Positions 14,806-23,192 of a stretch of 32,812 bases of DNA are shown here, one piece after another. This stretch comes from an uncultured Collinsella sp. (lineage in GTDB: Bacteria > Actinomycetota > Coriobacteriia > Coriobacteriales > Coriobacteriaceae): NCBI GenBank assembly GCA_959600835.1, contig CAUGNQ010000021.1, positions 1 to 32,812 of the forward strand. Direction: 5' to 3'. How positions within the stretch are numbered: the first letter of the stretch is position 1; the number at the start of each line of letters is the position of its first letter. A program made the position numbers and the translations under genes. The notes below the pieces were generated by a model. The model made no database searches. It saw only the letters and a list, made by a program, of their open reading frames with translations, and had not been told where the DNA came from.

Positions 14806-15519
14806 ATGAATGTAGAAACTGCGCAGCGGCTCGCCGACCTTCGTCGCAGCAAGGGTTTTAGCCAAGAAGGGCTGGCGCGAAAGCTGGGGCTGTCGCGCCA
14901 GGCGGTCAGTAAATGGGAGCGTGCGGAGAGCTCGCCCGATACCGAGAACCTGATCTCGCTCGCAAAACTCTATGGCGTGAGTTTGGATGAGCTCCTTAAT
15001 CCGAGCGATGAGATCGAGGACGATATCGAGTTTGAGAACGAGGACCGCGCCCGTCAGCGCGAGGCCGAGGCAGCGGAGCGCGCCCGTACCCATGAGGCAG
15101 CGGCACGTGCTACCGAGGCGGCAACACAGGCGAGTGATGCCGCCGCCAAGGCGGCGCAAGCGGCAAGCTGGAGCGCGCAGGCCGCCAATGCCGCTACGGC
15201 GCAGGTGACGAGTGGCGGCGCAGCTGGCTCGACTCCGGTGAAAGGTCCGTTCCAGTCGTTTCCGTATTGGGCCGTGTGCTGGCTGCTGTTCTTTTTGCTG
15301 ATGTTCCTGTTTGGTGGCTCCTTTGCCGCGCTGATCTTCTTTACAATCCCCATCTATCACTGGGTGGCGCGTGCGCTCGATGGCGATTGGGCACGCGGGG
15401 ATATTCAGGTTGGTCCGGCGCCGGAGGCGGCTAAGGCTCAGGATGTTTCCGCTGCGGTTGATACTGACGTGGCTTCCTCGACCGCCGCTGAGCCGAGCGC
15501 CAAAGAAGGTGATGAATGA
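14806..15519 (+). CDS. XRE-type HTH regulator with C-terminal membrane segments
   Basis: The 237-residue protein has an XRE/HTH_3 DNA-binding domain at residues 5-65 (RKLGLSRQAVSKWERAESSPD is its recognition region). An Ala/Arg/Glu-rich helical stretch (75-140) follows. Two adjacent hydrophobic segments at about 153-192 (YWAVCWLLFFLLMFLFGG, then AALIFFTIPIYHW) are flanked by an acidic, low-complexity tail. It is therefore likely a membrane-tethered repressor that reports envelope state. AGGAGG precedes ATG 14806. Its stop overlaps the start of the DUF4097 gene by four bases (ATGA), so the two are translationally coupled and probably act together. Confidence 0.85.
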   Translation: MNVETAQRLADLRRSKGFSQEGLARKLGLSRQAVSKWERAESSPDTENLISLAKLYGVSLDELLNPSDEIEDDIEFENEDRARQREAEAAERARTHEAAARATEAATQASDAAAKAAQAASWSAQAANAATAQVTSGGAAGSTPVKGPFQSFPYWAVCWLLFFLLMFLFGGSFAALIFFTIPIYHWVARALDGDWARGDIQVGPAPEAAKAQDVSAAVDTDVASSTAAEPSAKEGDE

Positions 15520-16415
15520 TGAAGCTCTCGCATGAGTCCAAGGTCCGCCTGGGCGTCGGTATCGGAGCGTTCGTGCTCATCATCGGGCTTATCTTTGGCA
15601 CTTCGCGGATATTGTTTCATTTTGATGGCCCGTGGGATCTCGGCGATATTGCATCCGGTTTGTCCGGTATGGACGATGTGGTTGACGGGGACGATTCTTT
15701 GGATGGCGGTAACTATTCCGCTCAGTCTCGGCAGCTTTCGAGCGAAACGTTTGATGCCGACTCATTCCAGTCCCTTGACCTGGATGTGACATCGGGTGAG
15801 GTTGAGATCAAGTGCGTTTCCGGCGGGCAGGTGCGTGTCATCGAGAGCGGTCGTGTTGCAAAGGGGGTAGCTACCTACGATGCTGCCACTCAGAATCTGG
15901 CCGAGGTTAAGGGTTCTGCGCTCAAGATTCGCCAGTTCGATTGCGATGACGAGCGCGCCATTGACCGCACGGTTACCGTCGAACTGCCGCGCGAAGTTGC
16001 CGATAACATGGTGGGCATTACAGCGAATGTAGGATCGGGCGATCTGACGGTCACGGACATTGCGTGTCATGACCTCAACTTGACTTTGGACTCGGGAGAC
16101 ATCGAGTTTGCGGGCACCGTAACCGACACCTTGGATGCCGAGGTCGGTTCGGGCGATGTGGCGTTCGAGCTCTACCAGGCCCCCGCGAAGTCGATGGACG
16201 TAAGCGTGGGCTCGGGCGATGTGGAGATATCGGTTCCGAACTCTACGGGCTTTAAGGCGAGCCTCACCGTGGGCAGCGGTGACTTTGAGAGCGATTTCCT
16301 TCCGCTTGGCTACGATGGCGAGACCATATTGAATGCTGAATTCGACAACGGTGACAAGTCTGCAACGTATCGTTTTAAGGTCGGTTCGGGCGACATGTCG
16401 TTCGAATCGGTGTGA
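15516..16415 (+). CDS. DUF4097-type membrane-anchored beta-repeat protein
   Basis: The 299-residue protein has a short basic N-terminus and one membrane segment (about 13-31, VGIGAFVLIIGLIFG). An acidic linker follows, then an extracellular beta-rich domain. Six repeats centred on SGD (mostly VGSGD) occur near residues 171, 190, 209, 231, 252 and 289, the pattern of DUF4097/LiaG-like beta-solenoids. Such proteins accompany envelope-stress regulators. The start (ATG 15516, or the next ATG at 15519) overlaps the stop of the HTH gene. The layout suggests that this exposed repeat domain supplies a surface or envelope signal to the HTH-membrane protein, but the ligand is unknown. Confidence 0.82.
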   Translation: MMKLSHESKVRLGVGIGAFVLIIGLIFGTSRILFHFDGPWDLGDIASGLSGMDDVVDGDDSLDGGNYSAQSRQLSSETFDADSFQSLDLDVTSGEVEIKCVSGGQVRVIESGRVAKGVATYDAATQNLAEVKGSALKIRQFDCDDERAIDRTVTVELPREVADNMVGITANVGSGDLTVTDIACHDLNLTLDSGDIEFAGTVTDTLDAEVGSGDVAFELYQAPAKSMDVSVGSGDVEISVPNSTGFKASLTVGSGDFESDFLPLGYDGETILNAEFDNGDKSATYRFKVGSGDMSFESV

Positions 16416-16461
16416 CATGCGGTTTTCGGAGATCGGTGCATATAGGCATGCTCTTTGATGG

Positions 16462-16498
16462 AGGCGCCGGGGCCGTGACTGGCTCCGGCGCCTTTGCC
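16462..16498 (+). terminator. Terminator of the HTH/DUF4097 operon
   Basis: AGGCGCCGGGGCC (16462-16474) pairs with GGCTCCGGCGCCT (16481-16493) around six bases, followed by TTGCCTTT. The strong stem compensates for the broken T-run. Confidence 0.78.
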
Positions 16499-16500
16499 TT

Positions 16501-16506
16501 TACAAT
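16501..16506 (+). promoter_or_regulatory. -10 element placing the elp3 RNA start at its ATG
   Basis: TACAAT (16501-16506) lies six bases before the ATG at 16513. If used, transcription would begin at or within a base or two of the start codon, giving a leaderless mRNA. The only purine run (GGGGG, 16507-16511) is one base from ATG, too close to act as an SD site. Confidence 0.45.
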
Positions 16507-16512
16507 GGGGGC

Positions 16513-18420
16513 ATGGAACAGATTATTTTGAACATACTCGAGGCTCTGCGTCGCGGCGAGACCGTGGACGACAAGGCACTCGTCAAGCTGATACATGCCG
16601 AGGCGCGCCGTGAGGGCGCCGACAAACGCGATTTGGCCAAGCGCCGCCTGCTGCCGTTTTACCAGCGGGTGAAGCGCGAGGAGCCGGCTCGTTGGGCTGG
16701 ATGGAATGTCGATGCCGATCTGGAACGCCAACTGCTGCAGGTGCTGCGTATGAAGCCGCGCCGAACGGCCTCGGGCGTGGCGACCATTACCGTCATCACC
16801 AAGCCCTGGCCATGCTCGGGCGATTGCCTGTTTTGCCCCAACGATCTGCGCATGCCCAAAAGCTACCTGCACGCCGAGCCGGCGTGCGCCCGTGCGGAGC
16901 AAAACTGCTTCGATCCGTATCTGCAGGTGAGCGCTCGCCTGACCGCACTTTCGCAGATGGGGCATGCGACCGACAAGATCGAGCTTATCGTGCTCGGTGG
17001 CACCTGGAGCGACTATCCGCAAGGGTATCAGACGTGGTTTATGTCCGAGCTTTTCCGTGCGCTCAATGACGATGCCGTCGCCGGCGTGGCGGCAAACCCC
17101 ATGTTGGCGCGTCCGGGCATCAGCCGTGCCGAGGCGGGGCGCCTGCTCGATGACGCTCCCGCCGATGCCCTGCCGCCGGTGGTAACAGAGCGCCGCGAGT
17201 GCTATCGGGCTGCCGGCATTGCGACAGACGAGGCCAAGCTCGCTGCCGGCGTTGCCGACGAGCAGGAGCGTGTGGATGCTGCCGTGGGCGGCTATAACCG
17301 CGCGGTGCGTCGTCTGTACGGCCCCGGTACGCCGTGGGGCGAGGTCACCGAGTGGCAGACGGCAACGATGGAGGAGCTCGAGCGTCAGCAGCGCATCAAC
17401 GAGACGGCGAAGCATCGCGTGGTGGGACTCGTTATCGAGACGCGCCCCGATACCGTAACGCCGCAGGCGCTTACGCTCATCCGCCGTCTGGGCTGCACCA
17501 AGATACAGATGGGCATCCAAAGCCTTGACCAGCATCTACTCGATATCAACGAGCGTCGCATTTCGGTGGCGCAGATTGAGCGGGCGTTTTCGCTTGCGCG
17601 CCTGTTTGGCTTTAAGATCCATGCGCATTTTATGCTCAACTTGCTGGGCGCCACACCCGAGGGGGACAAGCGCGACTACGAGCGCTTTATGACCGAGGGG
17701 GCCTTTATGCCCGACGAGGTCAAAGTCTACCCGTGTGCGCTCATCGAGGGCTCGCGCCTGGTGGGCTGCTACGAGCGCGGCGAGTGGCGCCCCTATACCG
17801 AGGAAGAACTGCTCGATGTGTTGGCCGATGACATCGTGGTGACGCCGGCATTCTGCCGCATCAGCCGCATGATTCGCGACTTTAGTTCCGATGACATCAT
17901 GGTGGGCAACAAGAAGCCCAACCTGCGTCAGCTCGTCGAGAACCGCCTGGCTGCTCGGGGTGACGGTGCGACGGTGCGTGAGATTCGCTATCGCGAGATC
18001 AGCACGGCGGGTGCCGACTTGGATGAGCTATCTCTTGATGAGGAAGTAGCGTACGAGACGCCGGTGACTTACGAGCGCTTTTTGCAGTGGGTGATGCCGC
18101 GGGGCAAGATCGCGGGCTTTTTGCGGTTGTCGCTGCCCGATCGCGCTTTTGTTGCCGCACATGCGGACGAGCTGCCGACGATGCCGGACGAGGCGATGAT
18201 TCGTGAGGTGCACGTTTATGGTATGGCGGCACGTGTGGGCGATCAGGGCCAGGCAGCGCAGCACCATGGATTGGGACGTTTGCTCGTGGAGCGTGCGTGC
18301 CAGATAGCTCGGGACGCTGGCTATACGTACATCAACGTGATCAGCGCGATCGGTACGCGCGAGTACTATCGCCATCTTGGATTTTATGACCATGGCCTTT
18401 ATCTGCAAAAGGAGCTCTAG
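16513..18420 (+). CDS. elp3: Elp3 tRNA uridine-34 modification enzyme (radical SAM/GNAT)
   Basis: The 635-residue protein matches stand-alone bacterial and archaeal Elp3. A basic N-terminal tRNA-binding region covers about 1-90. The radical SAM domain has the cluster cysteines C101, C105 and C108 in WPCSGDCLFCPND, then VLGGTWSDYP, VIETRPD and QMGIQSLDQ. Zinc-site cysteines and histidines lie in the middle, and a C-terminal GNAT acetyltransferase (about 520-635) shows QHHGLGRLLVERA and REYYRHLGF. Elp3 uses acetyl-CoA and radical chemistry to add a carboxymethyl group to wobble uridine 34 of tRNA. The spermidine-synthase-like gene starts directly after its stop codon, so they are co-transcribed. 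The start codon appears leaderless. Confidence 0.93.
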   Translation: MEQIILNILEALRRGETVDDKALVKLIHAEARREGADKRDLAKRRLLPFYQRVKREEPARWAGWNVDADLERQLLQVLRMKPRRTASGVATITVITKPWPCSGDCLFCPNDLRMPKSYLHAEPACARAEQNCFDPYLQVSARLTALSQMGHATDKIELIVLGGTWSDYPQGYQTWFMSELFRALNDDAVAGVAANPMLARPGISRAEAGRLLDDAPADALPPVVTERRECYRAAGIATDEAKLAAGVADEQERVDAAVGGYNRAVRRLYGPGTPWGEVTEWQTATMEELERQQRINETAKHRVVGLVIETRPDTVTPQALTLIRRLGCTKIQMGIQSLDQHLLDINERRISVAQIERAFSLARLFGFKIHAHFMLNLLGATPEGDKRDYERFMTEGAFMPDEVKVYPCALIEGSRLVGCYERGEWRPYTEEELLDVLADDIVVTPAFCRISRMIRDFSSDDIMVGNKKPNLRQLVENRLAARGDGATVREIRYREISTAGADLDELSLDEEVAYETPVTYERFLQWVMPRGKIAGFLRLSLPDRAFVAAHADELPTMPDEAMIREVHVYGMAARVGDQGQAAQHHGLGRLLVERACQIARDAGYTYINVISAIGTREYYRHLGFYDHGLYLQKEL

Positions 18421-19299
18421 ATGAACAAGCCGAGTGTTTCTGCCGGCGTCGTTGCCGGCGTTGCTCTGGGAGCCGCGGCGCTTGGTGCGGCCGCTGTCGC
18501 TGTTCGTGCTGCCTGTCTGCAGGTCGCGAGGACCCGCAATGGGCTGGCACGTGTGAAGCGCGTGCACGATGAGGGCGGCGACGAAGTTCGCGTATTGGTG
18601 CAAGGCGGCGTCTACCAAAGCGCGAGTTACGTTGGCGAGCGCTGGGCGGAGCCCGTCTTTGCGTACTATCGCGCGTTTGACGACGTGTTTGAGGCCGAGG
18701 ATGCGATGCGCGACGCTTATGGTCACGGTATCAACCGTATGCTTATGCTAGGTGGCGGCGGGTTTGCCTATCCCAAATTTGCGCTGATGTCGCACGAGGG
18801 CCTGCGCATGGACGTCATCGAGTATGACGGAGAGATAACTCGCTTGGCGCGCCGTTGGTTCTATCTGGATGAACTGGAGCACGCGGTGGGCGATCGCCTG
18901 CGGGTGATTACCGCTGAGGCTCGCTCGTATCTGGGTGTGACGAGCGTGGGCCATCGTCGCTACGACGTGGTCGTGAGCGATTGCTTTGGCGGTGCCGAGC
19001 CCGTGCGCGAGCTGGCGACCGTTGAGGCGCTGCGTCTGGTGCGGGGCAGCCTGAACCCCGGGGGTATCTACGTGGCCAATATCGTGAGCGCAAACGAGGG
19101 GAGCGATGTGACGTTCCTTCGCGACTGCGCTGCCACGGCACTCGAGGTATTCGTCCACGCCTGGGTGGTCCCATGTGGCGATGCGAAGTTCAGCGGCGAG
19201 GAAAACTACCTGCTCATCGCCAGCGACGGCGACTACGCCTTTGCCGAAGCCGTGCCCTTCGACACCGACTTCCTCGGCACCGTCCTTCACGACAAGTAA
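18421..19299 (+). CDS. Spermidine-synthase-like methyltransferase-fold protein with membrane anchor
   Basis: The 292-residue protein has an N-terminal hydrophobic segment (about 8-32, rich in Ala, Gly and Val) that likely anchors it. A Rossmann domain follows: MLMLGGGGFAYPKF near 109-122, the acidic VIEYDGEI near 137, and YDVVVSDCFGG near 181. This is the spermidine synthase/SAM fold. The anchor and loss of clear aminopropyl-acceptor motifs argue against ordinary polyamine synthesis. The ATG directly follows the elp3 stop codon, with AAAGGAG inside elp3, so translation is coupled. Function is unknown; the pairing with Elp3 may be only operon economy. Confidence 0.75.
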   Translation: MNKPSVSAGVVAGVALGAAALGAAAVAVRAACLQVARTRNGLARVKRVHDEGGDEVRVLVQGGVYQSASYVGERWAEPVFAYYRAFDDVFEAEDAMRDAYGHGINRMLMLGGGGFAYPKFALMSHEGLRMDVIEYDGEITRLARRWFYLDELEHAVGDRLRVITAEARSYLGVTSVGHRRYDVVVSDCFGGAEPVRELATVEALRLVRGSLNPGGIYVANIVSANEGSDVTFLRDCAATALEVFVHAWVVPCGDAKFSGEENYLLIASDGDYAFAEAVPFDTDFLGTVLHDK

Positions 19300-19326
19300 G
19301 TCTCCCCGTCCCAAAAAAGACTGGTC

Positions 19327-21771
19327 TTAGGCGTGGTCGCGCCAGCCGTGAACGCGCTGCTTCATGCCCTCTATGTCGAGCACGCCTTCCGCAAAGCCCT
19401 TACGCACGAGCTCTTCGGGAACAAACTCGTCGTAGCGGTCAAAGTAAGGCACCTCGCCAGGATAGACGAGCTCGATGGGATCGAAGTCCTTTTCGGCCTC
19501 GGCGGCGAGCACCTCAAAGAACGTCTCCTCGTCGGCCTTCATCTTAAACTGCATAAAGTACGGGCGTGACGGGTCGAGTCCGCGAAGGCCCAGCTCAGCG
19601 GCGCATTTGATTTTAAGCATGCGCTCGAGTGCTAGGAAGGCGTAGCTGCCCAACCAGGGGAAGAGCACCCAGGTGTCGCCACCCAGGTTGATGAGCGGCT
19701 TAGTTCCCGCGCCCGAAATCTCGGCGGTATGACGAGCCTGCGCCAAGCGAGCCCGTGCGTTACCCATAAGGTACGGATATGCTGCGTGCTCAGTGAGCGC
19801 TTGGCGCATGCGCTCGAGCACATGCGTGTTAATGTCGCCGGGGCAGTCGCCAAAGTAGGCCGGCACCCGGCCCTTGACCTGCGTGGCAAAGACAGTGTGG
19901 CGCTTCCAGTCCACTTCCTCGACAATCCAGCAGTGTCCGGCGATGGCGATGCGCTCACCGGGCGGGGGCGGATTAACGATCGTGCCCAGCTCAGCCGATT
20001 CGCTCCGGACGGTAAACTCCTCGTTTTCCTGGAACACGGCGTAGAACTTAAAGTTGTTGATGATGCGCTCGCCCGCGAGACCCACGATGAGCCCGCCACC
20101 TTCGGTGACCTGGATATGGTCGATCTTAATGAGGTGACGTAGCAGCACACGGTAATCGTCTGCCGAGACACGGTGGAAATAGCTGAGCGTGAGCACGCGC
20201 TGGGCAAGTTCGGCCGGCGTGAGCTCGCCGGTGCTGGCGAGGGTCGACATAGTCTGGTGATAGAGCAGGCTGTAGGGGAGACGATCGAGCTCGGGTGGCT
20301 CGACCCACTTTTCCTCGCGATAGAGTTGTACGAGCGCGATGCCCTGCAGGAGCTTCCAGGGAATGGTTTCGGGCATCGTCGTGCGCGGCTCGGGCTCTTC
20401 CTCGCGCATGACAAACCACATCTCGGGCGGAAGATCGCGACGGCCTGTGCGCCCCATGCGCTGCAAAAAGGAGCTGACGGTAAACGGCGCGTCAATCTGG
20501 AAGGCGCGCTCCAGGCGGCCGATATCGATACCGAGCTCCAACGTAGAGGTGGTGACGGTTGTCTGCGTCTGCTCCTCGTCGCGCATGAGCTCCTCGGCCG
20601 TCTCGCGTAGCGATGCCGAAAGATTGCCGTGATGGATGAGAAAACGGTCGGGCTCGTGCCGGCTCTCGCAGTAGCTGCGCAGCATGGAGCACACGGCCTC
20701 TGCCTCCTCGCGCGAGTTGGCAAAGACCAGGCATTTGCGGCCGCGCGTATGCTCAAAGATATAGCCCATGCCGGGGTCGGCGTTTTCGGGCGCCGTGTCG
20801 GTGGGGTTGAGAAGCGCCTGCTCGGTCGCTCGTGGGATGTCGACTTCGCCCTCGGGGGCCGAGGAAGTGCGACGGTCTTTGGGAGCGGCCTTGCCCCGCG
20901 CCTGCTCACGACGTTGACGGTGTTCTTCCTGTGTAAGCTGTCCGCTGTGGCACATGTCTTGTCCGGATGCGGGCAGCGCCGCGGGCGCCGCCGTCTCAAT
21001 ACGCTCGCAAGCAAGCACCTCGGCTTCTTGTGGACCTGTGCCTACGAATCCTCGTTGCTGAGCCTGGGGGCCCGAGTTGTAGAAGTGCTCCATGGAGATG
21101 CGCCACACGCGACGCGGTTCCTCAAAGCGGGGGATAACGCAGTCGCGCCCCGTTCCCTGCGAGAGAAAGGCGCCCGTGTGCTCGGGGTCGCCGATGGTGG
21201 CCGAAAGGCCAATGCGGCGGGGCTGCACGCCTGCCATGCGCGAGAGGCGCTCGATAAGACAGAGCGTCTGCCCGCCGCGGTCGCCGCGCATGAGCGAATG
21301 GACTTCGTCGATAACCACATAGCGCAGGTCGCAGAACATGCGCGGGATCGCCATGTGCTTATGGATTAAGAGCGCCTCGAGCGACTCGGGCGTAATCTGC
21401 AAGATGCCGCTTGGCTTTTTGATGAGCTTGGCCTTGTGCGACTGCGAGACATCGCCATGCCAGTGCCAGACGGGGATGTCGGCTTTTTCGCACAGGTCAT
21501 TGAGACGGACGAACTGATCATTGATGAGCGCTTTGAGGGGGCCAATGTAGAGGGCGCCCACGCTCGTGGGCGGGTTCTCCCAAAATTCGGTCAGGATGGG
21601 AAAGAAGGCCGCCTCGGTTTTGCCGGAAGCCGTGGATGCCGTCAGGAGCACATTATCTTGCGTGTTAAAGATGGCATCAGCTGCCGCAACCTGGATAGAG
21701 CGCAGGCTCTCCCAATCGTGGGAGTAGATGAAGTCTTGGATAAACGGGGCGTAGCGGTCAAAGGCGTTCAC
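19327..21771 (-). CDS. Lhr-like DEAD/DEAH helicase of the TerB_N/BrxD unit
   Basis: The 814-residue protein starts at GTG 21771, which follows AAAGGAGG by four bases; upstream in-frame starts lack an SD. It has superfamily II motifs in order: TASTASGKTEAAF near 45-57, the DEVH box in VIDEVHSL near 150, GLSATIGD near 190, and motif VI FLQRMGRTGRR near 445. A low-complexity insert (about 255-335) splits the two RecA lobes. The C-terminal half resembles Lhr and BREX BrxH helicases but is shorter than classical Lhr (about 1,400-1,500 residues). It is third in a unit with a TerB_N protein and a BrxD-like ATPase, which suggests ATP-driven DNA remodelling in defence or repair. The gene converges on the spermidine-synthase-like gene. 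Confidence 0.87.
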   Translation of the reverse strand: MNAFDRYAPFIQDFIYSHDWESLRSIQVAAADAIFNTQDNVLLTASTASGKTEAAFFPILTEFWENPPTSVGALYIGPLKALINDQFVRLNDLCEKADIPVWHWHGDVSQSHKAKLIKKPSGILQITPESLEALLIHKHMAIPRMFCDLRYVVIDEVHSLMRGDRGGQTLCLIERLSRMAGVQPRRIGLSATIGDPEHTGAFLSQGTGRDCVIPRFEEPRRVWRISMEHFYNSGPQAQQRGFVGTGPQEAEVLACERIETAAPAALPASGQDMCHSGQLTQEEHRQRREQARGKAAPKDRRTSSAPEGEVDIPRATEQALLNPTDTAPENADPGMGYIFEHTRGRKCLVFANSREEAEAVCSMLRSYCESRHEPDRFLIHHGNLSASLRETAEELMRDEEQTQTTVTTSTLELGIDIGRLERAFQIDAPFTVSSFLQRMGRTGRRDLPPEMWFVMREEEPEPRTTMPETIPWKLLQGIALVQLYREEKWVEPPELDRLPYSLLYHQTMSTLASTGELTPAELAQRVLTLSYFHRVSADDYRVLLRHLIKIDHIQVTEGGGLIVGLAGERIINNFKFYAVFQENEEFTVRSESAELGTIVNPPPPGERIAIAGHCWIVEEVDWKRHTVFATQVKGRVPAYFGDCPGDINTHVLERMRQALTEHAAYPYLMGNARARLAQARHTAEISGAGTKPLINLGGDTWVLFPWLGSYAFLALERMLKIKCAAELGLRGLDPSRPYFMQFKMKADEETFFEVLAAEAEKDFDPIELVYPGEVPYFDRYDEFVPEELVRKGFAEGVLDIEGMKQRVHGWRDHA

Positions 21772-21857
21772 GAGGCCTCCTTTCAAAAGCGAATCTCTCA
21801 ACGCGGCGGGCAGTGGCTTGCTGCATTACTGCTTCAACGTTTGCCCAGATAGAGCCC

Positions 21858-21884
21858 GCCAAAATAAACCTGTCCCTTTTTGGC
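21858..21884 (-). repeat. Hairpin with GGGACAG loop after the BrxD-like gene
   Basis: GCCAAAA (21858-21864) pairs with TTTTGGC (21878-21884). On the minus strand the loop reads AGGGACAGGTTTA. It begins three bases after the BrxD stop codon, in the same orientation and relative position as the 7755-7787 hairpin after the deacetylase. It sits inside the three-gene unit, in the 116-base gap before the helicase, and could tune the BrxD-to-helicase ratio. No T-run follows. Confidence 0.55.
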
Positions 21885-21887
21885 AGG

Positions 21888-23192
21888 TTAGATGGTGAAT
21901 TCGGCGAAGTTACGGTCGCCGCCTGCGGTATCGGTGTCGCCTGTTGCGGCTGCCGGCGCCAGCGCGTCGCCGCCGACGCTTTGCAGCAGCTCGGCCACGT
22001 TGGCGTCGGGGTTTTGGCATAGGATGTCGAGCAACTCGATAAAGTCACGAATGACTTCACGCGGCGTCAGATGCGTGTCGGCTCCCACACGACCGAACTC
22101 GATCTTGAGGAAGTCCACCAAGTCGTTCTCGGTAAGCGTGGGCGTCCAGCCAAAGTAGCCGGCGTGAATTTGCATGAGTTTTTCGATGAGCACCAGTAGC
22201 TCCTCGTAGGTGAGCGGCTGCAGGCGGATGATGGGCGCGAGCATGTCCTTAAGGTCCTCGCGCGCAAAGCGACCCTGAGCGAGTCGGCTGCGCAGAGCCT
22301 CGTAGGAGAACACGCCGCGGCGGCGGTCTTCGATGGAGGTTGGCGTGCCGCCCATGATCATGCCCAGGTACTGTGCCTTGCCCTGAAGTGTGTCGTTGTA
22401 CATGGTCAGGATCTTCTCGTAGTTGTACTGGCGCGTGATGGCATTGGGAATCTTATACAGATTCACGAGTTCGTCGATGAGCACCAGCATGCCCTTGTAG
22501 CCGCTGCAGACCAAAAAGCGCGCAATGAGCTTAACGTAGTCGTACCAGTCGTCATCGCTGATGATGGTCGAGGAGCCCAGCTCGGCGCGTGCCTCGCTCT
22601 TGGTGCGGTATTCGCCGCGAATCCATTTGGTCACGCGGCTCATGGTCTCTTCGTCGCCCCCGGATGCGGCCATGCGATAGCGGCGGAGCATGCGGGTGAA
22701 GTCGAAGCCGTGGACCATCTCCTCGAGCGGGGCCAGTTGGGCATTGACGACCGACTCGTCGACGTCGGCGCACGAGGCGACCCAGCGATCCAGAATAAGG
22801 TTGAGCGCACCGCCCTCGGGGCGCGTCTTGGTCGATATATTGCGGATGAGCTCGCGGTAGGTGGCAAGGCCCTGTCCCTGACCGCCCTGCAGGCGGCGCT
22901 CGGGCGACAGGTCGGCATCAGCGACGACGAACCCCTCGCCCATGGCGTGCGTGCGGATAGTCTGGAGCAAAAAGCTCTTGCCGGCGCCGTAACGACCGAC
23001 CAGAAAGCGGAAGCTCGCGCCACCGTCGGCGATGAGACTCAGATCGGTGAGCAGGGCGCGGATCTCGACCTCGCGCCCTACGGTGATGTAAGGAAGGCCG
23101 ATGCGCGGGACCACGCCGCCCTTGAGCGAGTTGAGAATGACGGCAGCGACGCGCTTGGGCACGCGAGGTGCTGCGGATGCGGTATCACTCAT
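21888..23192 (-). CDS. BrxD-like P-loop ATPase (BREX ATP-binding protein family)
   Basis: The 434-residue protein has Walker A GRYGAGKS at 66-73 and Walker B LVLIDEL at 236-242. It also shows the family segments FLVGRYGAGKSFLLQ, a GGTPTSIED region near 294, and SYEALRSRLAQGRF. This pattern fits the BrxD/DUF2791 ATP-binding proteins of type 2 BREX and related loci. The ATG at 23192 overlaps the end of the TerB_N gene by eight bases (ATGAGTGA), with GAGGA upstream, so they are translationally coupled. The N-terminus is a flexible leader followed by RVAAVILNSLKGGVVPRIGL, typical of the family. It probably loads or drives the Lhr-like helicase. No pglX methylase, pglZ or brxC is present, so this is not a complete BREX system. 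Confidence 0.85.
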   Translation of the reverse strand: MSDTASAAPRVPKRVAAVILNSLKGGVVPRIGLPYITVGREVEIRALLTDLSLIADGGASFRFLVGRYGAGKSFLLQTIRTHAMGEGFVVADADLSPERRLQGGQGQGLATYRELIRNISTKTRPEGGALNLILDRWVASCADVDESVVNAQLAPLEEMVHGFDFTRMLRRYRMAASGGDEETMSRVTKWIRGEYRTKSEARAELGSSTIISDDDWYDYVKLIARFLVCSGYKGMLVLIDELVNLYKIPNAITRQYNYEKILTMYNDTLQGKAQYLGMIMGGTPTSIEDRRRGVFSYEALRSRLAQGRFAREDLKDMLAPIIRLQPLTYEELLVLIEKLMQIHAGYFGWTPTLTENDLVDFLKIEFGRVGADTHLTPREVIRDFIELLDILCQNPDANVAELLQSVGGDALAPAAATGDTDTAGGDRNFAEFTI

